From contig NZ_JABUNR010000003.1 in the NCBI RefSeq assembly GCF_013343715.1, forward strand, positions 248,001 through 312,000: 64,000 nucleotides of DNA, written 5' to 3'. Made by a program: the position numbers and the translations under genes. Each line of letters opens with the position of its first letter. Position 1 is the stretch's first letter. Source of the stretch: Mesobacillus harenae. GTDB lineage: Bacteria; Bacillota; Bacilli; Bacillales; Cytobacillaceae. Shown piece after piece: positions 10,809-19,074 of this stretch. The notes under the pieces are model-generated. The model searched no databases and was not told the DNA's origin. It was given only the letters and a program-made list of their open reading frames with translations.

Positions 10809-10999
10809 AAAGTCCTGATGTGTTCGTTGTATTACCTGAAGTTTTGACCGAACATTTTGTTTACGGGAGTCCAGAGTTTTTAAAGCTGCGTAAAAGCCTT
10901 GCAGTGTTGAGGACTTACAAAGTTTAAAACAGGTCACCCACCTGCTCGGAGCGGGTTCAAAACAAAGGCATTTGCAGCGACGGCACGATTGGGACTTTT
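10809..10999 (+). ncRNA. bsrA: 6S-1 RNA (BsrA)
   Basis: About 191 nt lie between complementary ends: AAAGTCC at the 5' end pairs with GGGACTTTT at 10991-10999, closing a long imperfect rod. Internal stretches (for example AAGTCCTGATGTGTT, GACCGAACA, CAGGTCACCCACCTGC) agree with my memory of B. subtilis 6S-1 RNA, and the position between aspS and tcdA is the same. 6S RNA mimics an open promoter, binds sigma-A RNA polymerase, and releases it by templating short pRNAs when nutrients return. The exact ends are estimates. Confidence 0.92.
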
Positions 11000-11013
11000 C
11001 TTACATAATCCGG

Positions 11014-11041
11014 AACTCCATGCAAACGCATGGGGTTTTTT
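11014..11041 (+). terminator. Terminator after 6S-1 RNA
   Basis: CTCCATGC and GCATGGGG form the stem with an AAAC loop and six Ts follow. Confidence 0.85.
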
Positions 11042-11357
11042 GTATGAGATTATAAAAATATCGTTAATTATATGTGACGTAAGGATTGGTCCAATACGAG
11101 GAGCGAAGTTTAAGAGGTAAGAGAAGATCTGGAAGGGAAAAATTTTGACGACTAGCTCATCTCTATAAAACTTTTACTAAGCCAGCTAAAAAGGTGCGAT
11201 ATCCCCATCGAAATACTTGTATTTAAAAAAAGTATGATATATTCTTTATCGGGTATAGATAAAATACGATATCGACTTTTAAAGCAGGGAACCGAATGTA
11301 TATATAATTATAGGTTTCGATTGTATGCTTAATCCTAAAAATTTGGAGTGAGAGAAT
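11042..11357. other. 316-bp gap upstream of tcdA
   Basis: It is AT-rich and has no coding frame with a ribosome site. A TATAAT lies at 11303-11308, about 50 bp before tcdA, but no good -35 pairs with it. The hexamer CGATAT occurs several times around 11200-11275 (for example in TACGATATCGAC), with no clear meaning. Confidence 0.4.
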
Positions 11358-12119
11358 ATGCTTCATCAATTTTCAAGAAATGAACTGGCTATTGGCAAGG
11401 AAGGCCTCGAATTACTAAAAAATAAAACGGTTGCTGTTTTAGGTATTGGCGGTGTTGGCTCATTTTCTGCAGAAGCACTTGCAAGGTCTGGCGTTGGACG
11501 GCTTGTGCTGGTAGATAAAGATGATGTTGATATCACAAATGTAAATAGACAGCTAATTGCACTCTTATCAACGGTTGGCAGACCAAAGGTCGAGATCATG
11601 GAGGAGAGGATAAGGGATATTAATCCGGATTGTGAAGTCATCTCTCTAAAAATGTTTTATACAGAGGAGACGTATGAAGAATTTTTCAACTATGGCCTTG
11701 ATTTTGTGGTGGATGCCTCAGATACAATTTCTTATAAAATTCATTTAATGAAAGAGTGCCTACAGAGAAAAATCCCAATCATCTCCAGCATGGGAGCAGC
11801 TAATAAGATGGATCCTACCAGATTTCAGATTGCCGATATATCTAAGACTCATACAGATCCAATTGCCAAGGTTATTCGAAAGAGGCTAAGAGCTGAAGGA
11901 ATCCAAAAAGGAATCCCGGTCGTATTTTCAGATGAAAGCCCAATCGTGATTCGTGACGAGGTAAAAAAGGAAATTGGAAATGAAAATTCCGAGATCAGAA
12001 AAGCTCAAATGCCTCCATCCTCCAATGCATTTGTACCATCAGTAGCAGGGCTGGTAATGGCAAGCTATGTTATGAGAGAGCTATTGAGTGATATTCAGAT
12101 CCACCGTGTAAATGATTAA
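11358..12119 (+). CDS. tcdA: tRNA threonylcarbamoyladenosine dehydratase
   Basis: TcdA is an E1-like ATP-dependent enzyme that cyclises t6A37 to ct6A in ANN-decoding tRNAs. The 253-residue protein has the ThiF/E1 fold: nucleotide loop GIGGVGS at 29-35, the acidic LVDKDDVDITNVNRQ segment at about 51-65, and MGAANKMDPTRF near residue 147. TTGGAGTGAG upstream gives a good start. It is monocistronic, with a strong terminator at 12154-12188. The B. subtilis counterpart is yrvM. Other ThiF-family roles (MoeB, ThiF) are less likely because the neighbourhood lacks cofactor genes and the length fits TcdA. Confidence 0.92.
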   Translation: MLHQFSRNELAIGKEGLELLKNKTVAVLGIGGVGSFSAEALARSGVGRLVLVDKDDVDITNVNRQLIALLSTVGRPKVEIMEERIRDINPDCEVISLKMFYTEETYEEFFNYGLDFVVDASDTISYKIHLMKECLQRKIPIISSMGAANKMDPTRFQIADISKTHTDPIAKVIRKRLRAEGIQKGIPVVFSDESPIVIRDEVKKEIGNENSEIRKAQMPPSSNAFVPSVAGLVMASYVMRELLSDIQIHRVND

Positions 12120-12153
12120 AAATACGAATTCGTATAGTAATTCGGACTAAATA

Positions 12154-12188
12154 AAAATGCTTGGAGACATATGCTCCAAGCATTTTTT
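12154..12188 (+). terminator. Terminator after tcdA
   Basis: A 13-bp perfect stem (AAAATGCTTGGAG with CTCCAAGCATTTT) is followed by a T-run; the A-rich left arm makes it potentially bidirectional. Confidence 0.88.
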
Positions 12189-12225
12189 ATACCCCTCATT
12201 CTTCAAGAATCGCTACTCGATAGTG

Positions 12226-12285
12226 CACTTATTCAGGTATTTTACAAGATTGGATACTGAATAACATCATACCTGTAAATAAGTG
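12226..12285. repeat. Imperfect inverted repeat
   Basis: CACTTATTCAGGTAT at 12226-12240 is complementary to ATACCTGTAAATAAGTG at 12269-12285 apart from a two-base bulge. The arms enclose 28 bp. Confidence 0.6.
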
Positions 12286-12306
12286 AGGAGGATCTGCATG
12301 GTTGAT

Positions 12307-12500
12307 AAATAAGCGGAGAAATTCCTCTTAATTATGAAAAAACGCAAAAAGCAGCTTAAATAGAGGGAAAGATTCCGCTAATTAAGTCGAAAAACCAGAA
12401 AACAGATCATTTTGCTTTACTTAACGGGAAAATCTCCGCTTATATACCCCAAACCGAGCTCTATTCTACAGTCTAACGGGAAAGTCTCCGCTTATTTTAT
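12307..12500. repeat. Four short 'GGGAAA-TCTCCGCTTA' repeat units in mixed orientation
   Basis: Related units of about 25 bp occur at 12307-12333 (AAGCGGAGAAATTCCTCTTA, inverted relative to the others), 12361-12386 (GAGGGAAAGATTCCGCTAAT), 12421-12444 (TTAACGGGAAAATCTCCGCT) and 12474-12500 (TAACGGGAAAGTCTCCGCTT), spaced about 55 bp apart. Each unit is a near-palindrome around GGA-AA-TCC. They look like a small dispersed non-coding repeat family; no ORF is involved. Confidence 0.65.
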
Positions 12501-12654
12501 AGATCACTGATTTGACTGAATTAGGGATAAGTATAACATTTAGCATATGAATTCATACGCTGACAAAAAATTATGTCATCATGTTAAAAGGGGTACGAAG
12601 CACAGGGCTTTTTCACCGTTCATTTTAAGGGGCTTTTGTTTATAACTCTTTTTT

Positions 12655-13167
12655 CTAGTGCAGGAGTTTATTTTCAGGCTGTTCTTCTGTTGGATATAAA
12701 CCTCCTGTGACTTCTTGAATACTTAAGACAAGCTTTTTATAATCAGCCTGGAGTTGAAGAAATGCTTCTTCTCTCAGTCTTACCTTTTCCAATAGCTGTT
12801 TTTGTTTTTTCACTAACTGACGTTTCTCTTCCTGAAGCTGCATGTTCTCTGTTTGTAAGCTGCCTTCATTTGAGGCCGCTTTTATTGATTTAAGAAAATC
12901 GATAATGTTATCAAAAGACAACGTCATTTCTTGAGCTGGTTCATGCGTAGCTGGCAACGACTTAGCTGCCTTCATTTTTGCAGGTTCGGTCTTAACTTTC
13001 AAAATATTATTCCAACGGTACCTGCAAGCAGCTGGAGTTCTCCCAACCAGCGTGCTTGCATCCTGAAATGCCTGGCTTTTTGAATATCCTTTTCTTACGG
13101 AGTCTTGGACGAGAAATGACAGCTTTTTATCTTCTGCCTCTGTCCAGGCGTCTTTTCGTTTTTTCAC
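12655..13167 (-). CDS. RsfA/Myb-like DNA-binding regulator
   Basis: The 170-residue protein opens with a Myb/SANT-like domain (DAWTEAEDKKLSFLV, then RTPAACRYRWNNIL at about 47-60), the pattern of the RsfA family of prespore-associated transcription factors in Bacillus. A linker follows, then a Glu/Lys/Gln-rich coiled coil at about 105-150, probably for oligomerisation. It stands alone on the minus strand, downstream of rarA, with about 100 bp between them. B. subtilis has several paralogues (RsfA, YlbO), so the exact orthologue is not claimed. The target genes are unknown. Confidence 0.75.
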   Translation of the reverse strand: MKKRKDAWTEAEDKKLSFLVQDSVRKGYSKSQAFQDASTLVGRTPAACRYRWNNILKVKTEPAKMKAAKSLPATHEPAQEMTLSFDNIIDFLKSIKAASNEGSLQTENMQLQEEKRQLVKKQKQLLEKVRLREEAFLQLQADYKKLVLSIQEVTGGLYPTEEQPENKLLH

Positions 13168-13266
13168 TGTCTCCCTCCTTTATCGCTCATTGTATGCTTA
13201 TCCTCACCGAGGAAGGATAAAATATACTTTTGGAAAGCTGCCATTCAAGATATAACCGCGTATAGA

Positions 13267-14550
13267 TTACTTTACTCGTGCCATTGCGCTTTTAATTTTC
13301 TCATAGATGGCACCAAGAGCCTGTTCAAACTTGCCGGTTGTTTTAGGATGAAAGTATACCTTTTTTTTAATTTTATCTGGAAGGTATTGCTGCGGAACCC
13401 AAGCGCCATCATAGTCATGGGGATATTTATAGGTTATCCCTCTTCCTAGCTCCTTTGCTCCAGCATAGTGTGCGTCCTTTAAGTGGTCAGGAACTTCCCC
13501 GCTGATCCCCTTGCGAATATCTGTTAGGGCTGCATCAATGGCCAAGTAGGCAGAATTTGATTTTGGGGACAGGCTAAGCTCGATAACGGCATTGGCAAGG
13601 GGAATACGGGCTTCAGGGAATCCGATCCGTTCTGCAATTTCAATTGCTGTAAAGGTTCTGGTCCCAGCCTGTGGGTTTGCAAGCCCAATATCTTCATAGG
13701 CAATCACTAGCAGGCGGCGGCTGATGCTCGGCAGGTCTCCGGCTTCAATAAGCCTGCCAAGATAATGAAGAGCCGCATTCACATCGCTTCCCCTGATTGA
13801 TTTTTGGAGAGCAGATAAAACATCATAATGGGCGTCCCCGTCTTTGTCGTGGACTAACCCTTTTTTTTGCAGGCATTCCTCTGCTGCGTTCAGGTCGATG
13901 ATGATCTGCCCTTCATCATTTGGAGCAGTTGACTGAACAGCGAGCTCAAGCGCGTTAAGTGAGCTTCGAACATCCCCGTTTGCAGCAGTTGCAAAATGCT
14001 CCATTGCATCGCTCGTTACATTGACTTGGTATTGGCCTAACCCTCTATCTGTATCTCCCAAGGCACGGTTCAAGGCCTTTTCAATATCTATAGGCGTAAG
14101 AGGCTTTAGCTCGAAGATCTGACATCTGCTTCTGATGGCCGGGTTTATGGCATGATAAGGATTGCTTGTTGTGGCCCCAATCATCGTGATCATACCGTTT
14201 TCAAGGTAGGGCAGTAAAAAATCCTGTTTTCCCTTGTCGAGGCGATGCACCTCATCTAAAAGTAAAATGACTTTTCCAGACATTTTAGCTTCTGCTGCAA
14301 CCGCCTCCATGTCCTTCTTATTGTTAGTCACTGCATTCAAATTTCGAAAAGCATACCTTGTACTCCCTGCGATCGCGCTCGCGATTGACGTTTTTCCTAT
14401 TCCGGGTGGTCCATATAAGATCATGGAAGATAACTGTTTCGCTTTTACCATCCTGTCAATGATCTTACCTTCTCCAACAAGATGATGCTGCCCGATTATT
14501 TCCTCAATTGATTTTGGCCTCATTCTAAAGGCTAGCGGTTTTACGTTCAT
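13267..14550 (-). CDS. rarA: Replication-associated recombination AAA+ ATPase RarA (MgsA/YrvN)
   Basis: RarA is a clamp-loader-like AAA+ protein acting at stalled replication forks. The 427-residue sequence has Walker A GPPGIGKTS at 47-55, Walker B VILLLDEVH at 94-102, sensor 1 IGATTSNP, an arginine-finger region AIRSRCQIF, and the RarA-specific C-terminal tetramerisation domain (SYLAIDAALTDIR and the YPHDY-W-PQQYLP segment). The upstream intergenic region to the divergent yczE-like gene has a hairpin (TAGATTT/AAATCTA, 14586-14608) that could be an operator. The length and order fit yrvN of B. subtilis. Confidence 0.95.
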   Translation of the reverse strand: MNVKPLAFRMRPKSIEEIIGQHHLVGEGKIIDRMVKAKQLSSMILYGPPGIGKTSIASAIAGSTRYAFRNLNAVTNNKKDMEAVAAEAKMSGKVILLLDEVHRLDKGKQDFLLPYLENGMITMIGATTSNPYHAINPAIRSRCQIFELKPLTPIDIEKALNRALGDTDRGLGQYQVNVTSDAMEHFATAANGDVRSSLNALELAVQSTAPNDEGQIIIDLNAAEECLQKKGLVHDKDGDAHYDVLSALQKSIRGSDVNAALHYLGRLIEAGDLPSISRRLLVIAYEDIGLANPQAGTRTFTAIEIAERIGFPEARIPLANAVIELSLSPKSNSAYLAIDAALTDIRKGISGEVPDHLKDAHYAGAKELGRGITYKYPHDYDGAWVPQQYLPDKIKKKVYFHPKTTGKFEQALGAIYEKIKSAMARVK

Positions 14551-14652
14551 AGCATTGTCATCTCCAATATATAAAACCTAATAAGTAGATTTCTACCTAC
14601 TAAATCTAACATAACCAAAGAAGGACGCAAATTCATTTGCCGTTTAATTTAT

Positions 14653-14660
14653 GCTATAAT
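14653..14660 (+). promoter_or_regulatory. Extended -10 promoter of the yczE-cymR unit
   Basis: TGC precedes a perfect TATAAT (14655-14660), making an extended -10 element; there is no good -35. It lies 88 bp before the membrane protein gene. Confidence 0.55.
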
Positions 14661-14747
14661 GTCAAAAGCTTACCTATTGACTCAGAATTTTGGTAAAATC
14701 TTTTAGAGCGTAATAAATCAAAATAGATATTAACAGGAGCGGAGATC

Positions 14748-15437
14748 ATGAATAAAAGGAGAGGCCTTATTGGGGCCAGATTCGCGGTTTATACAACCGG
14801 TCTTTTGATTATGGCTCTTGGAATTGTTTTGTTGATTAAAAGCAGTCTTGGGGCCACTGCATGGGATGTTTTACATGTAGGTCTTTATTATCAGCTTGGC
14901 TTGACTATTGGGAGTTGGTCAGTTATTGCTGGCTTGTTTATATTATCTTTATCTACCATCATATCAAAGGAATTTCCAAAGTTCGGTGCGTTTTTAAACA
15001 TGGTGCTTGTTGGCTTGTTTATTGACCTGTACATGTTGCTTCCATTTATGCAGACACCAGGCTCATTTGCCGGAAAAGCGTCTATGTTTGTGATTGGCAC
15101 GATACTGATGGGATATGGAATGGGAATATATATATCAGCCCAGTTTGGGGCAGGTCCTCGTGACAGCTTGATGATTGCGCTTGCCTCTAAGAGAAAGTGG
15201 AAAATCCGCAATGTCCGCGCTGGAATGGAGCTGGTTGTTTTGTTAATTGGCTGGCGGCTTGGCGGTCCGGTTTTTTGGGGAACTGTGGTTTTTAGTATGA
15301 CAATTGGCCCGATCGCAGGACTGGCAATCCCGCAATGCCAGAAACTAACCGATAAAGTATTAAAACATGTTCATAATAAGAAAGAACTCTTAAAAGGGAA
15401 TCAGGGAGAAGAAACGAAGCGAGGTGCGGTTTTATGA
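14748..15437 (+). CDS. YczE/YyaS/YitT-family membrane protein
   Basis: The 229-residue hydrophobic protein has about five transmembrane segments, near residues 8-28, 50-70, 78-97, 110-132 and 160-195. LIKSSLGATAWDVLHVGL and the later SAQFGAGPRDSLMIAL match the duplicated pattern of the YczE/YitT family, which has no firmly known substrate. GGAGCGGAGATC precedes the ATG. Its TGA overlaps the ATG of cymR (ATGA at 15434-15437), so the two are translationally coupled. That ties this putative transporter or scaffold to the cysteine regulator. The role is unknown; coupling suggests, but does not show, a link to sulfur or cysteine metabolism. Confidence 0.8.
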   Translation: MNKRRGLIGARFAVYTTGLLIMALGIVLLIKSSLGATAWDVLHVGLYYQLGLTIGSWSVIAGLFILSLSTIISKEFPKFGAFLNMVLVGLFIDLYMLLPFMQTPGSFAGKASMFVIGTILMGYGMGIYISAQFGAGPRDSLMIALASKRKWKIRNVRAGMELVVLLIGWRLGGPVFWGTVVFSMTIGPIAGLAIPQCQKLTDKVLKHVHNKKELLKGNQGEETKRGAVL

Positions 15438-15856
15438 AAATATCAACAAAGGGACGTTACGGACTTACCATTATGATTGAATTAGCTAAGCGGTATGGTG
15501 AAGGGCCGATATCTTTAAAAGCGATAGCTCAGTCAAATGATCTTTCCGAACACTATTTAGAACAGCTAGTGGCTCCATTGCGGAATGCAGGACTAGTTAA
15601 AAGTGTAAGAGGAGCTTATGGAGGATATATCCTCGGAGACCTTCCTTCTAAAATAACAGCGGCAGACATCATCCGAGTTCTAGAAGGGCCCATCAGTCCG
15701 GTTGAAGGAATCGAAGACGAAGAACCGGCAAAAAGAGAACTTTGGATCCGCATTAGAGATGCTGTAAAAGAAGTGCTCGATAATACGACTATAGAAGACC
15801 TTGCTAGCCATTCAGAAGATAGCGGAGAATCGGATGCGTACATGTTTTATATTTAA
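15434..15856 (+). CDS. cymR: Rrf2-family cysteine metabolism repressor CymR
   Basis: CymR represses cysteine uptake and synthesis genes, in B. subtilis as a complex with CysK. The 140-residue protein starts with the Rrf2 winged helix (MKISTKGRYGLTIMIELA, then LVKSVRGAYGGYIL near residue 55). It has no cysteine at all, so it cannot hold the Fe-S cluster of IscR. That, plus the gene order cymR-yrvO-mnmA, supports CymR rather than IscR. It overlaps the preceding membrane protein gene by 4 bp. The mccAB genes at 38-40 kb are known CymR targets in B. subtilis. Confidence 0.93.
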   Translation: MKISTKGRYGLTIMIELAKRYGEGPISLKAIAQSNDLSEHYLEQLVAPLRNAGLVKSVRGAYGGYILGDLPSKITAADIIRVLEGPISPVEGIEDEEPAKRELWIRIRDAVKEVLDNTTIEDLASHSEDSGESDAYMFYI

Positions 15857-15926
15857 TTTGAACTGACTGCACAAACGTATAGTTTTGCTTTCAAAGAGTC
15901 GATTAAGATGCGGAGAAGGTGAGAGA

Positions 15927-17072
15927 TTGAATAAAATTTACTTGGATCATGCAGCAACTACTCCCATGCATCCAGATGTCCTGAAAAAAATGATCAAGGT
16001 AATGGAAACCTATTTTGGAAATCCATCAAGCATACATTCGTTCGGCCGGGAAGTACGACACATTTTGGATGAAACACGGTATGAACTTGCTAATAGCATT
16101 GGGGCAAAACCCAATACTATTATTTTCACCAGCGGCGGCACAGAAGCCGATAATTTAGCCATTATTGGAGCAGTAGAAGGAACCCGCTCCAAAGGGAATC
16201 ATATTATTTCAACAGAAATCGAGCATCATGCAGTTCTGCATAGCTGCCATGCCCTTGAAAAGAGAGGGTATGAAGTGACGTATCTTCCTGTTAACAGTGA
16301 GGGCCTGGTTACTCCTGAAGCCGTCAAAGCGGCCCTCCGAGATGAAACGGTTCTTGTTTCGGTGATGTACGGAAATAATGAGGTAGGTACGATCCAGCCG
16401 ATTGCAGAAATAGGAGATCTTCTCTCAGGTCATCAGGCTGTCTTCCATACTGATGCGGTTCAGGCCTTCGGAATAGAAAAACTTAATGTGGACGAATTAA
16501 AGGTTGATTTATTGTCGGTATCAGCCCATAAAATAAATGGACCTAAAGGGATCGGCTTTTTATACGTTAGGAATGGAACTGATTTGGCGCCCCGCTTCTT
16601 TGGAGGGGAACAAGAGAGAAAGAAACGGGCAGGAACCGAAAATGTAGCGGCTATAGCTGGTTTCAGGGAAGCGGTTCGAATCTCAATGGATGAACAGGCC
16701 TTAAAACGCGAGCAATATTTAGTTTTTAAACAGGTCTTTTTGGACAAGCTTGAAAAAAGCGGGACCAAATTTTCCCTAAACGGATCAGTTGCAAAATCAC
16801 TTCCCCATATTTTAAACTTAAGCCTTCCAGGTACAAATGTAGAAGCTATGCTCGTCAATTTAGACTTGGCAGGGATTGCGGTCTCGAGCGGCTCAGCTTG
16901 CACAGCAGGGTCGATTGAACCTTCTCATGTCCTTGTGGCCATGTTCGGCAAAGATTCAGAACGGATTCAAAATTCAATTCGGTTTAGTTTTGGGTTAAAT
17001 AACACCATAGGTGAGATAGAAAAAGCAGCTGAAGAAACAGCGAATATAACATCACGTTTAACACGAAACTAG
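15927..17072 (+). CDS. yrvO: Cysteine desulfurase (IscS/NifS family, YrvO)
   Basis: This PLP enzyme takes sulfur from cysteine and passes it on as a persulfide. I choose the TTG at 15927 (after GGAGAAGGTGAG), which gives 381 residues starting at the conserved IYLDHAATTP; the frame is open 14 codons further up but lacks a ribosome site there. The PLP lysine is K202 in SAHKINGPKG and the persulfide cysteine is C325 in SSGSACTAGS. mnmA follows 32 bp later. Family knowledge says YrvO donates sulfur to MnmA for tRNA 2-thiouridine, so the pair is a functional unit. Confidence 0.94.
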   Translation: MNKIYLDHAATTPMHPDVLKKMIKVMETYFGNPSSIHSFGREVRHILDETRYELANSIGAKPNTIIFTSGGTEADNLAIIGAVEGTRSKGNHIISTEIEHHAVLHSCHALEKRGYEVTYLPVNSEGLVTPEAVKAALRDETVLVSVMYGNNEVGTIQPIAEIGDLLSGHQAVFHTDAVQAFGIEKLNVDELKVDLLSVSAHKINGPKGIGFLYVRNGTDLAPRFFGGEQERKKRAGTENVAAIAGFREAVRISMDEQALKREQYLVFKQVFLDKLEKSGTKFSLNGSVAKSLPHILNLSLPGTNVEAMLVNLDLAGIAVSSGSACTAGSIEPSHVLVAMFGKDSERIQNSIRFSFGLNNTIGEIEKAAEETANITSRLTRN

Positions 17073-17077
17073 ATTGA

Positions 17078-18220
<1,143 letters not shown>

Positions 18221-18253
18221 GAATCGCTTAGCTCGAAAATTCAGAACCTAACC

Positions 18254-18293
18254 AAAGGGACTCCGGCTCTTTCATCAGAGCGGAGTCCTTTTC
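18254..18293 (+). terminator. Terminator after mnmA
   Basis: GGGACTCCGGCTCT pairs with AGAGCGGAGTCCT (one bulge), then TTTT. Confidence 0.8.
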
Positions 18294-18353
18294 ATATTGA
18301 TTCAGTAAATTATGATATAATTTTTTTTGAAATATAGAACGGAGTGATGAATC

Positions 18354-19010
18354 ATGGATAAAAATCAGACCGGGATAAAGTTAATGGAAGAAGGAAATTG
18401 GGAGGAAGCAGCCAAAATGTTTACGGAGGCAATAGAAGAGACACCTACAGATGCTATTCCTTATATCAACTTCGGCAATCTGCTATCTGCTGTAGGAAAT
18501 AAGGAAAAAGCCTTAGATTTTTACGATAAGGCAATTGAACTGGACGAAGGTGCTGCAGCTGCTTATTATTGCAAGGGAAATGTATTTTATGAACTTGAAA
18601 ATTTTACTGAAGCACAGCAGATGTTTGAAAAGGCGTATCGCTGCGGACTTGAAACGGGAGATAATTTCTTTATGCTTGGAATGTCACTCGTTCACCTCAA
18701 TGAGCTGCGGCTTGCACTCCCATACCTGCAGCGGAGCAGTGAACTAAACGAAGACGATGCAGAAGTATCCTTCCAATACGGTTTGTGTCTTGCGCAAGAA
18801 AATTATATCGATGAAGCGATCAAACAGCTGCAAAGGGCAGTTTCCATAGATCCAAACCATGCGGATGCTTTGTATAACTTAGGTGTTGCATATGGATTCA
18901 AAGAAGAGGCAAATATGGCTTTAGAGATGTTTAACCGCGCTTTAGAAGTTCAGCCTGATCACCTTCTTGCCGGACATGGAAAAAAACTAATTGAGGATAG
19001 CGGACTATAA
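18354..19010 (+). CDS. yrrB: Tetratricopeptide-repeat protein YrrB
   Basis: The 218-residue protein is almost entirely TPR units of about 34 residues, roughly six, with recurring A-Y-x-N-x-G and A-x-x-x-F-x-x-A-x-x-x-x-P patterns (for example ADALYNLGVAYGFKEEANMA near 170-190). No signal peptide or membrane segment is visible, so it is a cytosolic scaffold. It precedes recD2 by 64 bp, as yrrB does in B. subtilis. Its partner is unknown; structure-based knowledge of YrrB only shows a TPR superhelix. Confidence 0.85.
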   Translation: MDKNQTGIKLMEEGNWEEAAKMFTEAIEETPTDAIPYINFGNLLSAVGNKEKALDFYDKAIELDEGAAAAYYCKGNVFYELENFTEAQQMFEKAYRCGLETGDNFFMLGMSLVHLNELRLALPYLQRSSELNEDDAEVSFQYGLCLAQENYIDEAIKQLQRAVSIDPNHADALYNLGVAYGFKEEANMALEMFNRALEVQPDHLLAGHGKKLIEDSGL

Positions 19011-19074
19011 CGTACCGATAAAAATCGCAATACATAATTTGGACTGCTGCGTGAAGCAGGGGGAGGGAGAACGG

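Larger units (their letters stand above)
12189..12654. other. 466-bp intergenic region with repeats
   Basis: No gene is seen. It holds an imperfect inverted repeat (12226-12285) and a tandem family of short repeats (12307-12500), both listed separately. The remainder, up to the convergent rsfA-like gene, shows nothing I can support. Confidence 0.5.

Noticed and set aside
12280..12315. AGGAGG followed by ATG at 12298
   Set aside because: The frame is ATG-GTT-GAT-AAA-TAA, only four codons, and I see no function for it.
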